A stretch of DNA of 6,370 nucleotides from CAMBDR01 sp046597185 (GTDB taxonomy: Bacteria; Pseudomonadota; Gammaproteobacteria; Burkholderiales; Burkholderiaceae_D): positions 1 to 6,370 of the forward strand of contig JBKJLF010000672.1 in NCBI GenBank assembly GCA_046597185.1, read 5' to 3'. This document shows positions 1-5,761 of this stretch, piece by piece. A model generated the notes under the pieces. The model saw only the letters and a list, made by a program, of their open reading frames with translations. It was not told the DNA's origin and searched no databases. A program made the position numbers and the translations under genes. Each line of letters starts with the position of its first letter. Within the stretch, counting starts at the first letter, position 1.

Positions 1-1
1 C

Positions 2-73
2 GACCGAACTTCAAACATTGGCCAGATTTCATTTCTGCCCGACATCGTAGAGCAACGCATCGCGGCCTCTTGA
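2..73 (+). CDS. Possible C-terminal tail of a truncated upstream gene
   Basis: From base 2 this frame is open from the window edge to a TGA at 71-73 and encodes about 23 residues containing SFLPDIVEQRIA. That string loosely resembles the AFLAPDIVEAIL segment found in many proteobacterial serine recombinase-family proteins, where more residues usually follow. If it is real, it is the end of a gene starting outside the window and may be shortened. The stretch is so short that an open frame by chance is likely, and no other support is visible. The bases from 74 to 132 show no gene. Confidence 0.2.
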   Translation, partial: DRTSNIGQISFLPDIVEQRIAAS

Positions 74-127
74 GTTGTCGCCGTGTGCGTGCATGCCACG
101 GCTTATTGAGGTGTTACTGATATTTTT

Positions 128-157
128 TAGAAAGCCAGCTTGACTACAAGGCTGGCT
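128..157 (-). terminator. Weak candidate terminator of the leftward regulator-like gene
   Basis: A 7-bp stem, AGCCAGC (133-139) with GCTGGCT (151-157), continues inward as TTG/CAA with one bulged G at 150 and a 4-base loop. Read on the minus strand it begins 17 bases after the TAA stop at 175-177 and is followed by TTTCT and then A residues, so the U-tract is short and interrupted. The position suits an intrinsic terminator for the 270-codon gene. The strength is uncertain. There is no U-tract on the plus-strand side. Confidence 0.4.
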
Positions 158-174
158 ACACGAAAATCATAGAC

Positions 175-987
175 TTACGTGGATAAATCTGTGGGTGAAG
201 ATTCGCCGGGCTGCTCGTCTCTGTTATTCTTTTTGGATGACTTTTCTTGTAGATAGTCCAGCGGCACCAAGGTCAAATAATCCTGCTTGACCATTTGCCT
301 TGCTCGTTTCAATTGATATCGAAACATCTTGCGTGCGCTCTCCCAGCCGGAATCCGGCGACTCATGCCCTTCCCTGAAAAGGTATGGATACAATACTCGA
401 ATCACATCTTCCTCAGCCACCTTCCAGTATTCGATGGCATCATAAATTCTTAGCCAAATAAACAGTTTGTCCCGTCGCACTTTGGGCGTCTTTGTGCGCT
501 GGCTTTGCGGCAAGGTCTTTTCATACTTATCCAATTCAATGGCAAGAAGCTCCTTTGCATGCCTAAGTAACGATGTCAACGCAGCCCGCCCTGACTTGGT
601 CGCTTGCGTCAAGTCAACCATCAAAATCGCATAGCCAGGCCGTAATTCAAATCTTGGCACTCCATTATTTCCCAATACTTTTCCTGCTTTGGGGTCAATT
701 GTCTCCGCCAGCCACAAGCGCGAAGCGTCATCATCTCCATATGGCTCCCGAAACGGCTTCAGATTGCAGCGGCCAAAATCATGCGCCAATTTCTTCTTAT
801 GGCCTGACATGGCTTCTTTTAAATTCTCACTCCTTTCTTGATACTCTGGGTTTCGCCTCAAAAATTCCCATGCCCAGCGACGGTAAGACCAACGTGATGT
901 TGGGCCATAGCTGACTTCGTTTTTCCAATCTGGCCGCCGACTGGGCGTAACGGCTTCAACATCCTTCCTTTCGGCAACATCTTCCAT
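175..987 (-). CDS. Regulator-like protein with DUF6499-type N-terminus, function unknown
   Basis: The product has 270 residues. Residues about 33-49 read WSYRRWAWEFLRRNPEY, the hallmark of the proteobacterial 'transcriptional regulator-like' domain (DUF6499 type), common in integrative elements and often joined to a DUF2285 region. The middle has a segment around FELRPGYAILMVDLTQ that may correspond to DUF2285 or a related fold, but I cannot confirm this. Residues about 165-240 are rich in Arg, Lys and aromatics (RRDKLFIWLRIYDAIEYW) and look helical. The tail is polar and probably disordered (NNRDEQPGESSPTDLST). No catalytic motif, signal peptide or membrane segment is seen. The ATG at 987 has only a weak GAGA-like ribosome site about 9 bases upstream. 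The gene diverges from alpA across a repeat-rich gap, so a role in controlling that gap is plausible but inferred. The reading frame is certain; the function is not. Confidence 0.8.
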   Translation of the reverse strand: MEDVAERKDVEAVTPSRRPDWKNEVSYGPTSRWSYRRWAWEFLRRNPEYQERSENLKEAMSGHKKKLAHDFGRCNLKPFREPYGDDDASRLWLAETIDPKAGKVLGNNGVPRFELRPGYAILMVDLTQATKSGRAALTSLLRHAKELLAIELDKYEKTLPQSQRTKTPKVRRDKLFIWLRIYDAIEYWKVAEEDVIRVLYPYLFREGHESPDSGWESARKMFRYQLKRARQMVKQDYLTLVPLDYLQEKSSKKNNRDEQPGESSPTDLST

Positions 988-1066
988 TTCAATGATCTCG
1001 TGTAGTTAGTTAAGGATTGGCGGATTTCATCATCGTAAGGCAGAAATTCACTTTACCACAAATAGA

Positions 1067-1147
1067 TACAACCATTTGCAGAAAAGCGCAAAAAAAGGGC
1101 ACTTTTTTTCGTCATTTCAGGCGGTTTTGCGGATATGGGTACAACCA
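1067..1147 (+). repeat. Pair of TACAACCA direct repeats 73 bp apart
   Basis: TACAACCA occurs at 1067-1074 and 1140-1147. Both copies are followed by T-rich sequence (TTTGC and ATTTTTT). The start-to-start distance of 73 bp is close to seven turns of B-DNA, so both copies would face the same side of the helix. They could be binding sites for AlpA or the divergent regulator-like protein, possibly with looping. Two 8-mers are limited evidence, so the assignment is tentative. Confidence 0.3.
1090..1109. repeat. Perfect A7G/CT7 hairpin
   Basis: AAAAAAAG (1090-1097) and CTTTTTTT (1102-1109) form a perfect 8-bp inverted repeat around the tetraloop GGCA. Each strand ends in a run of T, so it has the form of a weak bidirectional terminator, although the stem is almost all A-T. 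It could instead be a bent A-tract or AT-rich melting element in the control region. It lies midway between the two divergent genes. Confidence 0.35.
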
Positions 1148-1184
1148 ATTTTTTCATTTTAAAGATAGATAGTTTGTGAAATAA

Positions 1185-1225
1185 TTCTCCTGTCGCTGCT
1201 TCTGCGCAGCCCGCAAAACGGAGAA
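1185..1225 (+). promoter_or_regulatory. alpA leader stem that can pair with its ribosome site
   Basis: TTCTCC (1185-1190) is complementary to GGAGAA (1220-1225), which contains the likely ribosome binding site GGAG (1220-1223) 8 bases before the ATG at 1232. Between them GCTGC (1195-1199) can pair with GCAGC (1206-1210), so a two-part hairpin could hide the ribosome site. This suggests translational control of alpA, provided transcription starts upstream of 1185. An out-of-frame ATG at 1228 opens only nine codons; spacing favours 1232. Confidence 0.35.
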
Positions 1226-1231
1226 AAATGT

Positions 1232-1618
1232 ATGAAGAATTCTGTGAATTCAAGTAAGGCATCCAGATTGGCTGCACAAGAAAAATCTATTGCCATCAGC
1301 CCGAAAGAGGCAGGCAGCAAGATACTTCCACCTGCGTTTCTTGCGATCATTGCCAACGCACGCAACCACAATGACCATAGTGTCCTGCGCTGCAAGGACG
1401 CAGCAGCCAAGGCGGGAAAAGGTGTAAGCACTTTGTGGCGCGATGTAAAGAATGGCGTGTTTGCCCCACCAATCAAAACATCTGCGCGCTCGGTAGCGTG
1501 GCGCGTGGTGGAAATAGATGCGGTTTTGGAGGCGCAATCCTTGATGACCCGATCAAAGCAAAATATTGATATGAAGGTGTTCGTCGCGGAATTAACTGCG
1601 CCGTCCAGACCACTATGA
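1232..1618 (+). CDS. alpA: AlpA-family DNA-binding regulator with N-terminal extension
   Basis: A 128-residue protein. Residues about 52-73 (LRCKDAAAKAGKGVSTLWRDVK) fit the helix-turn-helix of AlpA/MerR-like excisionase proteins. Residues about 79-101 (PPIKTSARSVAWRVVEIDAVL) match the family's 'P-x-K-x-x-x-R-x-x-x-W-x-x-x-E-I-D-x-x-L' tail. Typical AlpA proteins have about 70 residues; this one carries some 45 extra at the N-terminus and a short tail. Family members activate or repress excision and replication genes of prophages, satellites and integrative islands. The ATG at 1232 has GGAG 8 bases upstream. It lies 81 bp before the RepA-like ATPase on the same strand, and control of that replication block is the natural inference. 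The family assignment is firm; whether it activates or represses is not known. Confidence 0.82.
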   Translation: MKNSVNSSKASRLAAQEKSIAISPKEAGSKILPPAFLAIIANARNHNDHSVLRCKDAAAKAGKGVSTLWRDVKNGVFAPPIKTSARSVAWRVVEIDAVLEAQSLMTRSKQNIDMKVFVAELTAPSRPL

Positions 1619-1699
1619 ATCTGACTTCGTGCAGTCATTCATCCCGCAGCGTTCCCTTGCAAAGTTTTTAGTCAAAAAACATACATTGAAAGAATTAAA

Positions 1700-2656
1700 A
1701 TGACCCAATCAAATTCCAGAAACATGCAAGACGGTGCCATTTGTCTCGCTAGCTTCCTACACGCGGTATTTTCATCAGATCAAGAACTCCTTGGTGGGAT
1801 GATTCTTGAAAAGTCAATTGGCTTAATTGCCGGGCCACGTGGGAGCGGTAAATCACTCTTTTCAATGATCATTGCCTATGCTGTTGCAGCAAAAAAATCC
1901 GTTCTTCCGTGGGGAACTGGTGGCGGGTTGCCTGTCGTAATTCTTGACGGTGAAATGCGTGCTGCGGGCTTCCAAGAGCGATTACGGTTGCTCCATGCAT
2001 ATAATTCCGATCCAGAATCGAGGGCGCAAGCCGAGGCCAACCTCCATGTTATAAGCCGGGATTACTTCGGTGATCCAATTGGATCAATTGACACCGATGA
2101 AGGCCAAAACCAAATAGACAACCTAATTCCCGACTCCGTAAAATTAATTGTCGTTGACAATATTTCAAGTTGGTCAAATGGAGGCCGTGAAGATAGCAAT
2201 TCTTGGGCAATCATAAAGAAATGGCTGATCAAAAAGCGCTTGCGAGGCGTTGCAGTCCTCCTGATCCACCACACCGGGAAAAATGGGCAGCAACGAGGAT
2301 CAAGCACACACGAAGATTTGTTGGATTACTCAATTCTCTTGACCACTTTGGAGCGGAACCTTAAGCGCCAAGATACCCGATTCGGTATCGAGCATACCAA
2401 GCTTCGGGATTACCTCCCCGACCTGCAACAGAAGTATGAATGTTCGATCTGGACTGAAAATGGCAGTTTAAGGTTCGAGGTAGTGCCTGCCGGCTTTCAG
2501 GCATCTGAGCATGAAATCCAAATAATGCGAATGCGTGACGAGGGAAAGCCCATGGAAGAAATTGGCAAGGAACTCAAAATCTCCAAGTCAACCGTCAGCC
2601 GTATCCTTAAAAAACTGGTCTCGAAATCTACGGCCAATAACGGGATGGATTCATGA
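1700..2656 (+). CDS. RepA-like RecA-fold ATPase with C-terminal helix-turn-helix
   Basis: A 318-residue cytoplasmic P-loop ATPase of the AAA_25/RepA-like group. Visible motifs in order are Walker A GPRGSGKS (45-52), the acidic motif VVILDGEM with Glu85 (79-86), Walker B LIVVDN with Asp153, and LLIHHTGK (187-194) followed by QQRGSS (197-202). This order matches hexameric RepA helicases such as RSF1010 RepA, and DnaB/RecA-type ATPases encoded by satellites. Residues about 268-307 add a helix-turn-helix (EEIGKELKISKSTVSRIL) that plain RepA helicases lack, suggesting the protein also binds DNA, perhaps origin or operator DNA. The ATG at 1700 follows a GAAAGAA-type ribosome site. It lies between alpA and rep in the same direction. 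A helicase or loader for the element's replication is likely; a regulatory ATPase remains possible. Confidence 0.82.
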   Translation: MTQSNSRNMQDGAICLASFLHAVFSSDQELLGGMILEKSIGLIAGPRGSGKSLFSMIIAYAVAAKKSVLPWGTGGGLPVVILDGEMRAAGFQERLRLLHAYNSDPESRAQAEANLHVISRDYFGDPIGSIDTDEGQNQIDNLIPDSVKLIVVDNISSWSNGGREDSNSWAIIKKWLIKKRLRGVAVLLIHHTGKNGQQRGSSTHEDLLDYSILLTTLERNLKRQDTRFGIEHTKLRDYLPDLQQKYECSIWTENGSLRFEVVPAGFQASEHEIQIMRMRDEGKPMEEIGKELKISKSTVSRILKKLVSKSTANNGMDS

Positions 2657-2670
2657 AATTAGCGGATGCA

Positions 2671-2713
2671 TGTTGCAGCGTTGCATTCCCTATACTCGCG
2701 CAACGCTGCAACA
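2671..2713. repeat. Perfect 14-bp inverted repeat before rep, candidate operator or origin
   Basis: TGTTGCAGCGTTGC (2671-2684) is exactly repeated in reverse complement at 2700-2713, around a 15-bp spacer. Each arm holds two GTTGC pentamers in tandem, 8 bp apart, so the site is four similar half-sites. The spacer contains TATACT (2691-2696), a 5/6 match to a -10 box, but no good -35 precedes it at 16-18 bp. No T-run follows on either strand, so a terminator is unlikely. Its place 15 bp after the RepA-like gene and just before the small gene and rep fits a Rep or HTH binding site, a nicking-origin hairpin, or an autoregulatory operator. Confidence 0.6.
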
Positions 2714-2722
2714 CAAGAGGCC

Positions 2723-2827
2723 ATGAATGTAGTGCGCCAAGCAAATGCAGCTATAGTAGCTCAGATGCGTTCGCAAATTAAACAAGTTGCCAATGAATGG
2801 CTTCCCTACGCAGACTATATTTTATGA
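2723..2827 (+). CDS. Candidate 34-residue small protein translationally coupled to rep
   Basis: From the ATG at 2723 this frame reads 34 codons, with product beginning MNVVRQANAAIVAQM and ending NEWLPYADYIL, and stops with TGA at 2825-2827. That TGA overlaps the preferred rep start ATG at 2824 as ATGA, the usual form of termination-reinitiation coupling. AAGAGG (2715-2720) lies just upstream; it is closer than normal to the ATG, and a GTG at 2732 would be 11 bases away, so the true start is unsettled. The peptide looks helical and mildly amphipathic, without membrane segments. It may be a real small protein or only a leader that sets rep translation, as copy-control leaders do. I recognise no family. 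Confidence 0.45.
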   Translation: MNVVRQANAAIVAQMRSQIKQVANEWLPYADYIL

Positions 2828-3981
2828 AACAGATTCCCAATATCCATATCGACCGGATACGCATCAAAGCGCCATGCAGCCACAAGCCAACCGGAAAGGT
2901 GATGTATTTTGAAGAGGAGTCCATTGGCGCTTTCGTGCCTTCCGGCGCAACCGCGAACCTGAAAGGCTTGAAAGATGGTGGGAAAAAAGCTTATGTCCGC
3001 TCCAAAGAAATCGACCCCAGCACTGGGTTAGCAACCTTCATTGAAATCCATTGCTGCCCACCGCTACTGCTACAGAAACATAACCTCTTCGGTCACGCAG
3101 TTTTGCAGGATTATGTTTATGCCATACTGGACTTGCTGACCCGCCGATTTGAAATCGAGGTTGACCCTTTTGACCGGGATCAGTGGGAAAATGGCTGCGT
3201 ATCCATAACCGAGATTCATCTGACTGGCAATTTCAGATGCCCATCAGATGCCATTCTGCCGATTATTCAAGCCATAGATGACAATAATACTTGCGGAAAG
3301 CAACGTAAAATCCCTTCATGTATTACCTTGGGTTTTAGCAAAACACGCCGCTCTACCTACCATGCCCTGACGATTTATGATAAGTCCTTGGAATTGATGA
3401 CTCACTGGAAGAAACCTGGCCCATATCAATCCAAACTGATTGAGGAGGCCCGCGCTGGAATTCGCGCCGAAGTGAAGCTCTACTCGCAAGAACTTAAATT
3501 GCTTGGTCTAGAATATGTCATGCGCTGGCAAGGTGTTGACGTTGCTGATCTGTTTTTCAAGTTCCTGAACAGATACCAGCTTAGATACACAATTCAGCGA
3601 CTTCTAACTGCCGATGAATTGGCCGCCCTAACTCGAACGGAAAGAAAAGCCTACTCTCTTTGGTTAACTGGTATGTCGATCCATGATCAATATGCGAGAA
3701 CAAGTGCTTGGAAAATTACCAGGGAAATTCAAAAGAAAACCGATATCAATATCAAGGGCAATCGGCGACCTGATCAGTTGCCAGCCATCGACATAGCCAA
3801 GGTATTTTCCCCAGAAAATCTACTTCCTATTCCTGAGTGGGCTATCGGGATGCCGTACTATTTTGCTCCCAGTCGGAAAGAAGAGTCAATATTTGATCGC
3901 GCCCTTCACATTGCCTTGGCGCTCGGCCCCATTCCAGACGATGAATTGATTTTTGCATACGGTGAATGGCGAGTTATTTAA
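2824..3981 (+). CDS. Phage/plasmid replication initiation protein, II/X family
   Basis: A 385-residue protein from the ATG at 2824. It shows features of the filamentous-phage gene II/X-like replication proteins: CVSITEIHLTGNF in the first half (compare the family's 'V-x-R-x-D-x-x-x-N-F'), STYHALTIYDKSLEL in the middle (the conserved IYDK block), and GIRAEVKLYSQELKLLGL (the family's 'R-x-E-x-x-x-x-S-x-E-L-K-x-x-x-L'). Such proteins nick one strand at the origin through a tyrosine and start rolling-circle replication; which tyrosine acts here I cannot tell. The length suits the family. An in-frame ATG at 2797 would add nine residues, but it has no ribosome site, whereas 2824 overlaps the stop of the 34-codon gene. 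The stop lies 19 bp from the stop of the convergent ATPase gene (3982-4000), and that gap shows no GC-rich terminator. The family call is good; the catalytic details are not verified. Confidence 0.8.
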   Translation: MKQIPNIHIDRIRIKAPCSHKPTGKVMYFEEESIGAFVPSGATANLKGLKDGGKKAYVRSKEIDPSTGLATFIEIHCCPPLLLQKHNLFGHAVLQDYVYAILDLLTRRFEIEVDPFDRDQWENGCVSITEIHLTGNFRCPSDAILPIIQAIDDNNTCGKQRKIPSCITLGFSKTRRSTYHALTIYDKSLELMTHWKKPGPYQSKLIEEARAGIRAEVKLYSQELKLLGLEYVMRWQGVDVADLFFKFLNRYQLRYTIQRLLTADELAALTRTERKAYSLWLTGMSIHDQYARTSAWKITREIQKKTDINIKGNRRPDQLPAIDIAKVFSPENLLPIPEWAIGMPYYFAPSRKEESIFDRALHIALALGPIPDDELIFAYGEWRVI

Positions 3982-4000
3982 TAATATTTTTAAATTAAAT

Positions 4001-5761
4001 TTACACACCCATTCGCAAAAACATATTTTGCTCAATTCCTACTTCCTTTGGTATCCAATCAACGTCATTGGAATCGCCACTGTAATGATACTCTGTAGTT
4101 GAAAAAATAATTTGTACGCCACATGATTTTGCAACCCTCTTCAATTCCTTCATATATTTATTTAAATCATCATTATTGATCTCATGTTGCTTTGGCGTGT
4201 CCAGAATTAATACCTTGAAAACAGACTCTTCTTTCTCTGCCAAGAGTTCAACTACCGCTGCATGGTACGCAAGCACAGCCCTTACTTTTGTACTGCCCTT
4301 CAGTTGCCCGACCGATTCGGTACCCAATAATGGCGTGAAATCATCCTTATATGATATGTCAAAACTAATATTTTTTGTATTTAAGACAGTTAACCATTTC
4401 ACGAAATATTGCCGTAAGTTTGCACGAATCTTTATTAAGGACGGGTTAGTGCTCCGATCTGATGAAAATGATTCATACTTATCTAAAGCACGATCTCGTT
4501 TTATTATGGTATCAAAGTATCGTTTCTCTAGTACAGAAATCTTCTTTCTATCTGCAAGTTTAATTTGCAATGAGAAAATCTGATTTTTTATAGCAGAAAT
4601 TGCATCAACCATCGCAGAGGCATCAGATTTTTCATTAGAAGAAATTTGGGTATCTTGTAGTTCTGTTACATGACGAAGAATTTCATCACGACGTTCTGTC
4701 AAGAGTAATTTTCGATCATTTTCAATTTTTGAATTTCTTTCCAAGTCTTTAATTTGATCACGTAAATAAAGTAAATTTTTCCCGTATGATTCAGAGCTTA
4801 AAGAAAAAAGCCCGCACGACTTCGCGCCACATATTTCTTCAAACGATAGAAATACTCGGCGAGCATCCTCATTTAGGCCAAGGGTATTAATTTCAATGTT
4901 TATCTCGTCAATAATTTTTACCTTGCTTTGTATCCTCGATTTTATTTCACCAATATCCTCTTCGATTTCATAAATTAATTTAAAGTTATTTTTAATTATC
5001 CGCTGAATGGCCTCCACAGAATCATCGCGCTTTACATCCGCGTTTTTGTAAGACTGAAGTTGCGCTTCCAATAATAAAATTTCTTGTTCTGCATTTGAAA
5101 TTTCATCATCAGTTAAACTCGACTCGGATTTTGCTAAAGCGAGTTCTTTTGATCGTTCATTTACTAATTTATCGTTGAAATCAAGATCTTCTTTAGCTTT
5201 AATTTTATCCTTCTTTTCATCAAAAGAATTTTTTATGGATAAGTCAAACGCAACCCTCATCATTTCTGAGAATTGATCTTTGATGAATTTGCTAGGTGGC
5301 ACATAAAAGTCACTATAGCCCTCGTCTTGATCAAGATAATAAATTGGGAGCAAGCTAGCCATATAAGGATATCCGAGTGTATTGGAAGTAGACACCAAAT
5401 TTCCACTGCGGAATTTAAACAACTGAAAAAGATAATCTGTATACTCACGCTCATTAAAGAATCTTTGCATCGCACCAGTATTATCAATAACATTTATGTC
5501 TGGATCACGGCTAAATAATCTGGCGACTTCATAACCAGCCCCACCCAATTCAAACTTAAGAGTGGCATAATTGCAATGATTATAAATATCTTCACGGAAA
5601 ATACTTGGAAATCCTAGGCAGAAAACAATTGACTGCACCAAAGGAGTCTTCCCACAACCATTAGGGCCGAATAGTTGAGTTATCTCAGAACCAAAAAAAA
5701 ATTCATCGGAACTCCATCCTGATACACCTTTGGGGAATATTTGCAATGATATTAGTCTCAT
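4001..5761 (-). CDS. SMC/Rad50-like ABC ATPase, ABC-3C-type conflict system candidate
   Basis: A 586-residue protein with ABC ATPase halves separated by coiled coil. Walker A is GPNGCGKT (about 32-39). YYLDQDEGY near 142-150 is a likely Q-loop region. About 178-300 and 325-435 are Lys/Glu-rich coiled coils. Between them CGAKSC (about 312-317) sits where Rad50 has its zinc hook. GQLKGSTKVRAVLAYH (about 486-501) is the likely signature region. VLILDTPKQHE (about 517-527) is Walker B, with Thr where classical ABC proteins have the catalytic Glu. IIFSTTE lies where the H-loop would be. This layout matches ATPases of ABC-3C and related defence systems, which are thought to sense invading DNA. It overlaps the upstream winged-helix gene by 4 bp (ATGA), so the two are co-translated. 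GC content is visibly lower than in the replication genes. The ATPase call is strong, the defence role is inferred, and a DNA-repair-like role is the alternative. Confidence 0.75.
   Translation of the reverse strand: MRLISLQIFPKGVSGWSSDEFFFGSEITQLFGPNGCGKTPLVQSIVFCLGFPSIFREDIYNHCNYATLKFELGGAGYEVARLFSRDPDINVIDNTGAMQRFFNEREYTDYLFQLFKFRSGNLVSTSNTLGYPYMASLLPIYYLDQDEGYSDFYVPPSKFIKDQFSEMMRVAFDLSIKNSFDEKKDKIKAKEDLDFNDKLVNERSKELALAKSESSLTDDEISNAEQEILLLEAQLQSYKNADVKRDDSVEAIQRIIKNNFKLIYEIEEDIGEIKSRIQSKVKIIDEINIEINTLGLNEDARRVFLSFEEICGAKSCGLFSLSSESYGKNLLYLRDQIKDLERNSKIENDRKLLLTERRDEILRHVTELQDTQISSNEKSDASAMVDAISAIKNQIFSLQIKLADRKKISVLEKRYFDTIIKRDRALDKYESFSSDRSTNPSLIKIRANLRQYFVKWLTVLNTKNISFDISYKDDFTPLLGTESVGQLKGSTKVRAVLAYHAAVVELLAEKEESVFKVLILDTPKQHEINNDDLNKYMKELKRVAKSCGVQIIFSTTEYHYSGDSNDVDWIPKEVGIEQNMFLRMGV

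Larger units (their letters stand above)
988..1231. promoter_or_regulatory. Divergent intergenic control region between the regulator-like gene and alpA
   Basis: This 244-bp AT-rich gap separates two divergent genes and must hold promoters for both. I see no -35/-10 pair I would commit to on either strand. It holds several short repeats listed separately: two TACAACCA copies, an A7/T7 hairpin, and a stem that pairs with the alpA ribosome site. There are also CGCAAAA (1087-1093) and TTTTGCG (1125-1131) as an inverted pair, and CACAAA (1058-1063) facing TTTGTG (1173-1178). Long open frames through this gap on the minus strand are overlaps with alpA and show no protein-like character. Confidence 0.5.

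Noticed and set aside
573..914. 113-codon plus-strand open frame
   Set aside because: Lies wholly inside the 175-987 gene on the other strand, and its translation shows no protein-like domain.
1228..1257. Nine-codon frame starting at the ATG just before the alpA start
   Set aside because: Only 4 bases from GGAG and immediately closed; spacing and protein quality favour 1232.
1159..1638. 159-codon minus-strand open frame
   Set aside because: Antisense to alpA, which has a clear family match; its translation is Cys/Ala/Ser-rich without a domain.
1615..1671. 18-codon frame whose ATG overlaps the alpA stop (ATGA)
   Set aside because: Very short, Ser-rich, no ribosome site, and it ends before the RepA-like gene; the overlap can arise by chance.
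1885..2255. Extra GTTGCAG copies inside the RepA-like gene resembling the inverted-repeat half-site
   Set aside because: They encode ordinary Val/Ala codons and lack the tandem or inverted arrangement; a 7-mer repeats easily by chance.
2535..2726. 63-codon plus-strand frame spanning the end of the RepA-like gene and the inverted repeat
   Set aside because: Mostly an alternate frame of the HTH-coding region, with basic low-quality sequence and no ribosome site.
2797..2823. Upstream in-frame ATG for rep adding nine residues
   Set aside because: No ribosome site precedes 2797, and the ATG at 2824 overlaps the stop of the 34-codon gene; the added residues do not resemble the family start.
3982..4000. 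Possible bidirectional terminator between the convergent genes
   Set aside because: The 19-bp gap is only A/T runs with no GC stem; no intrinsic terminator can be supported.
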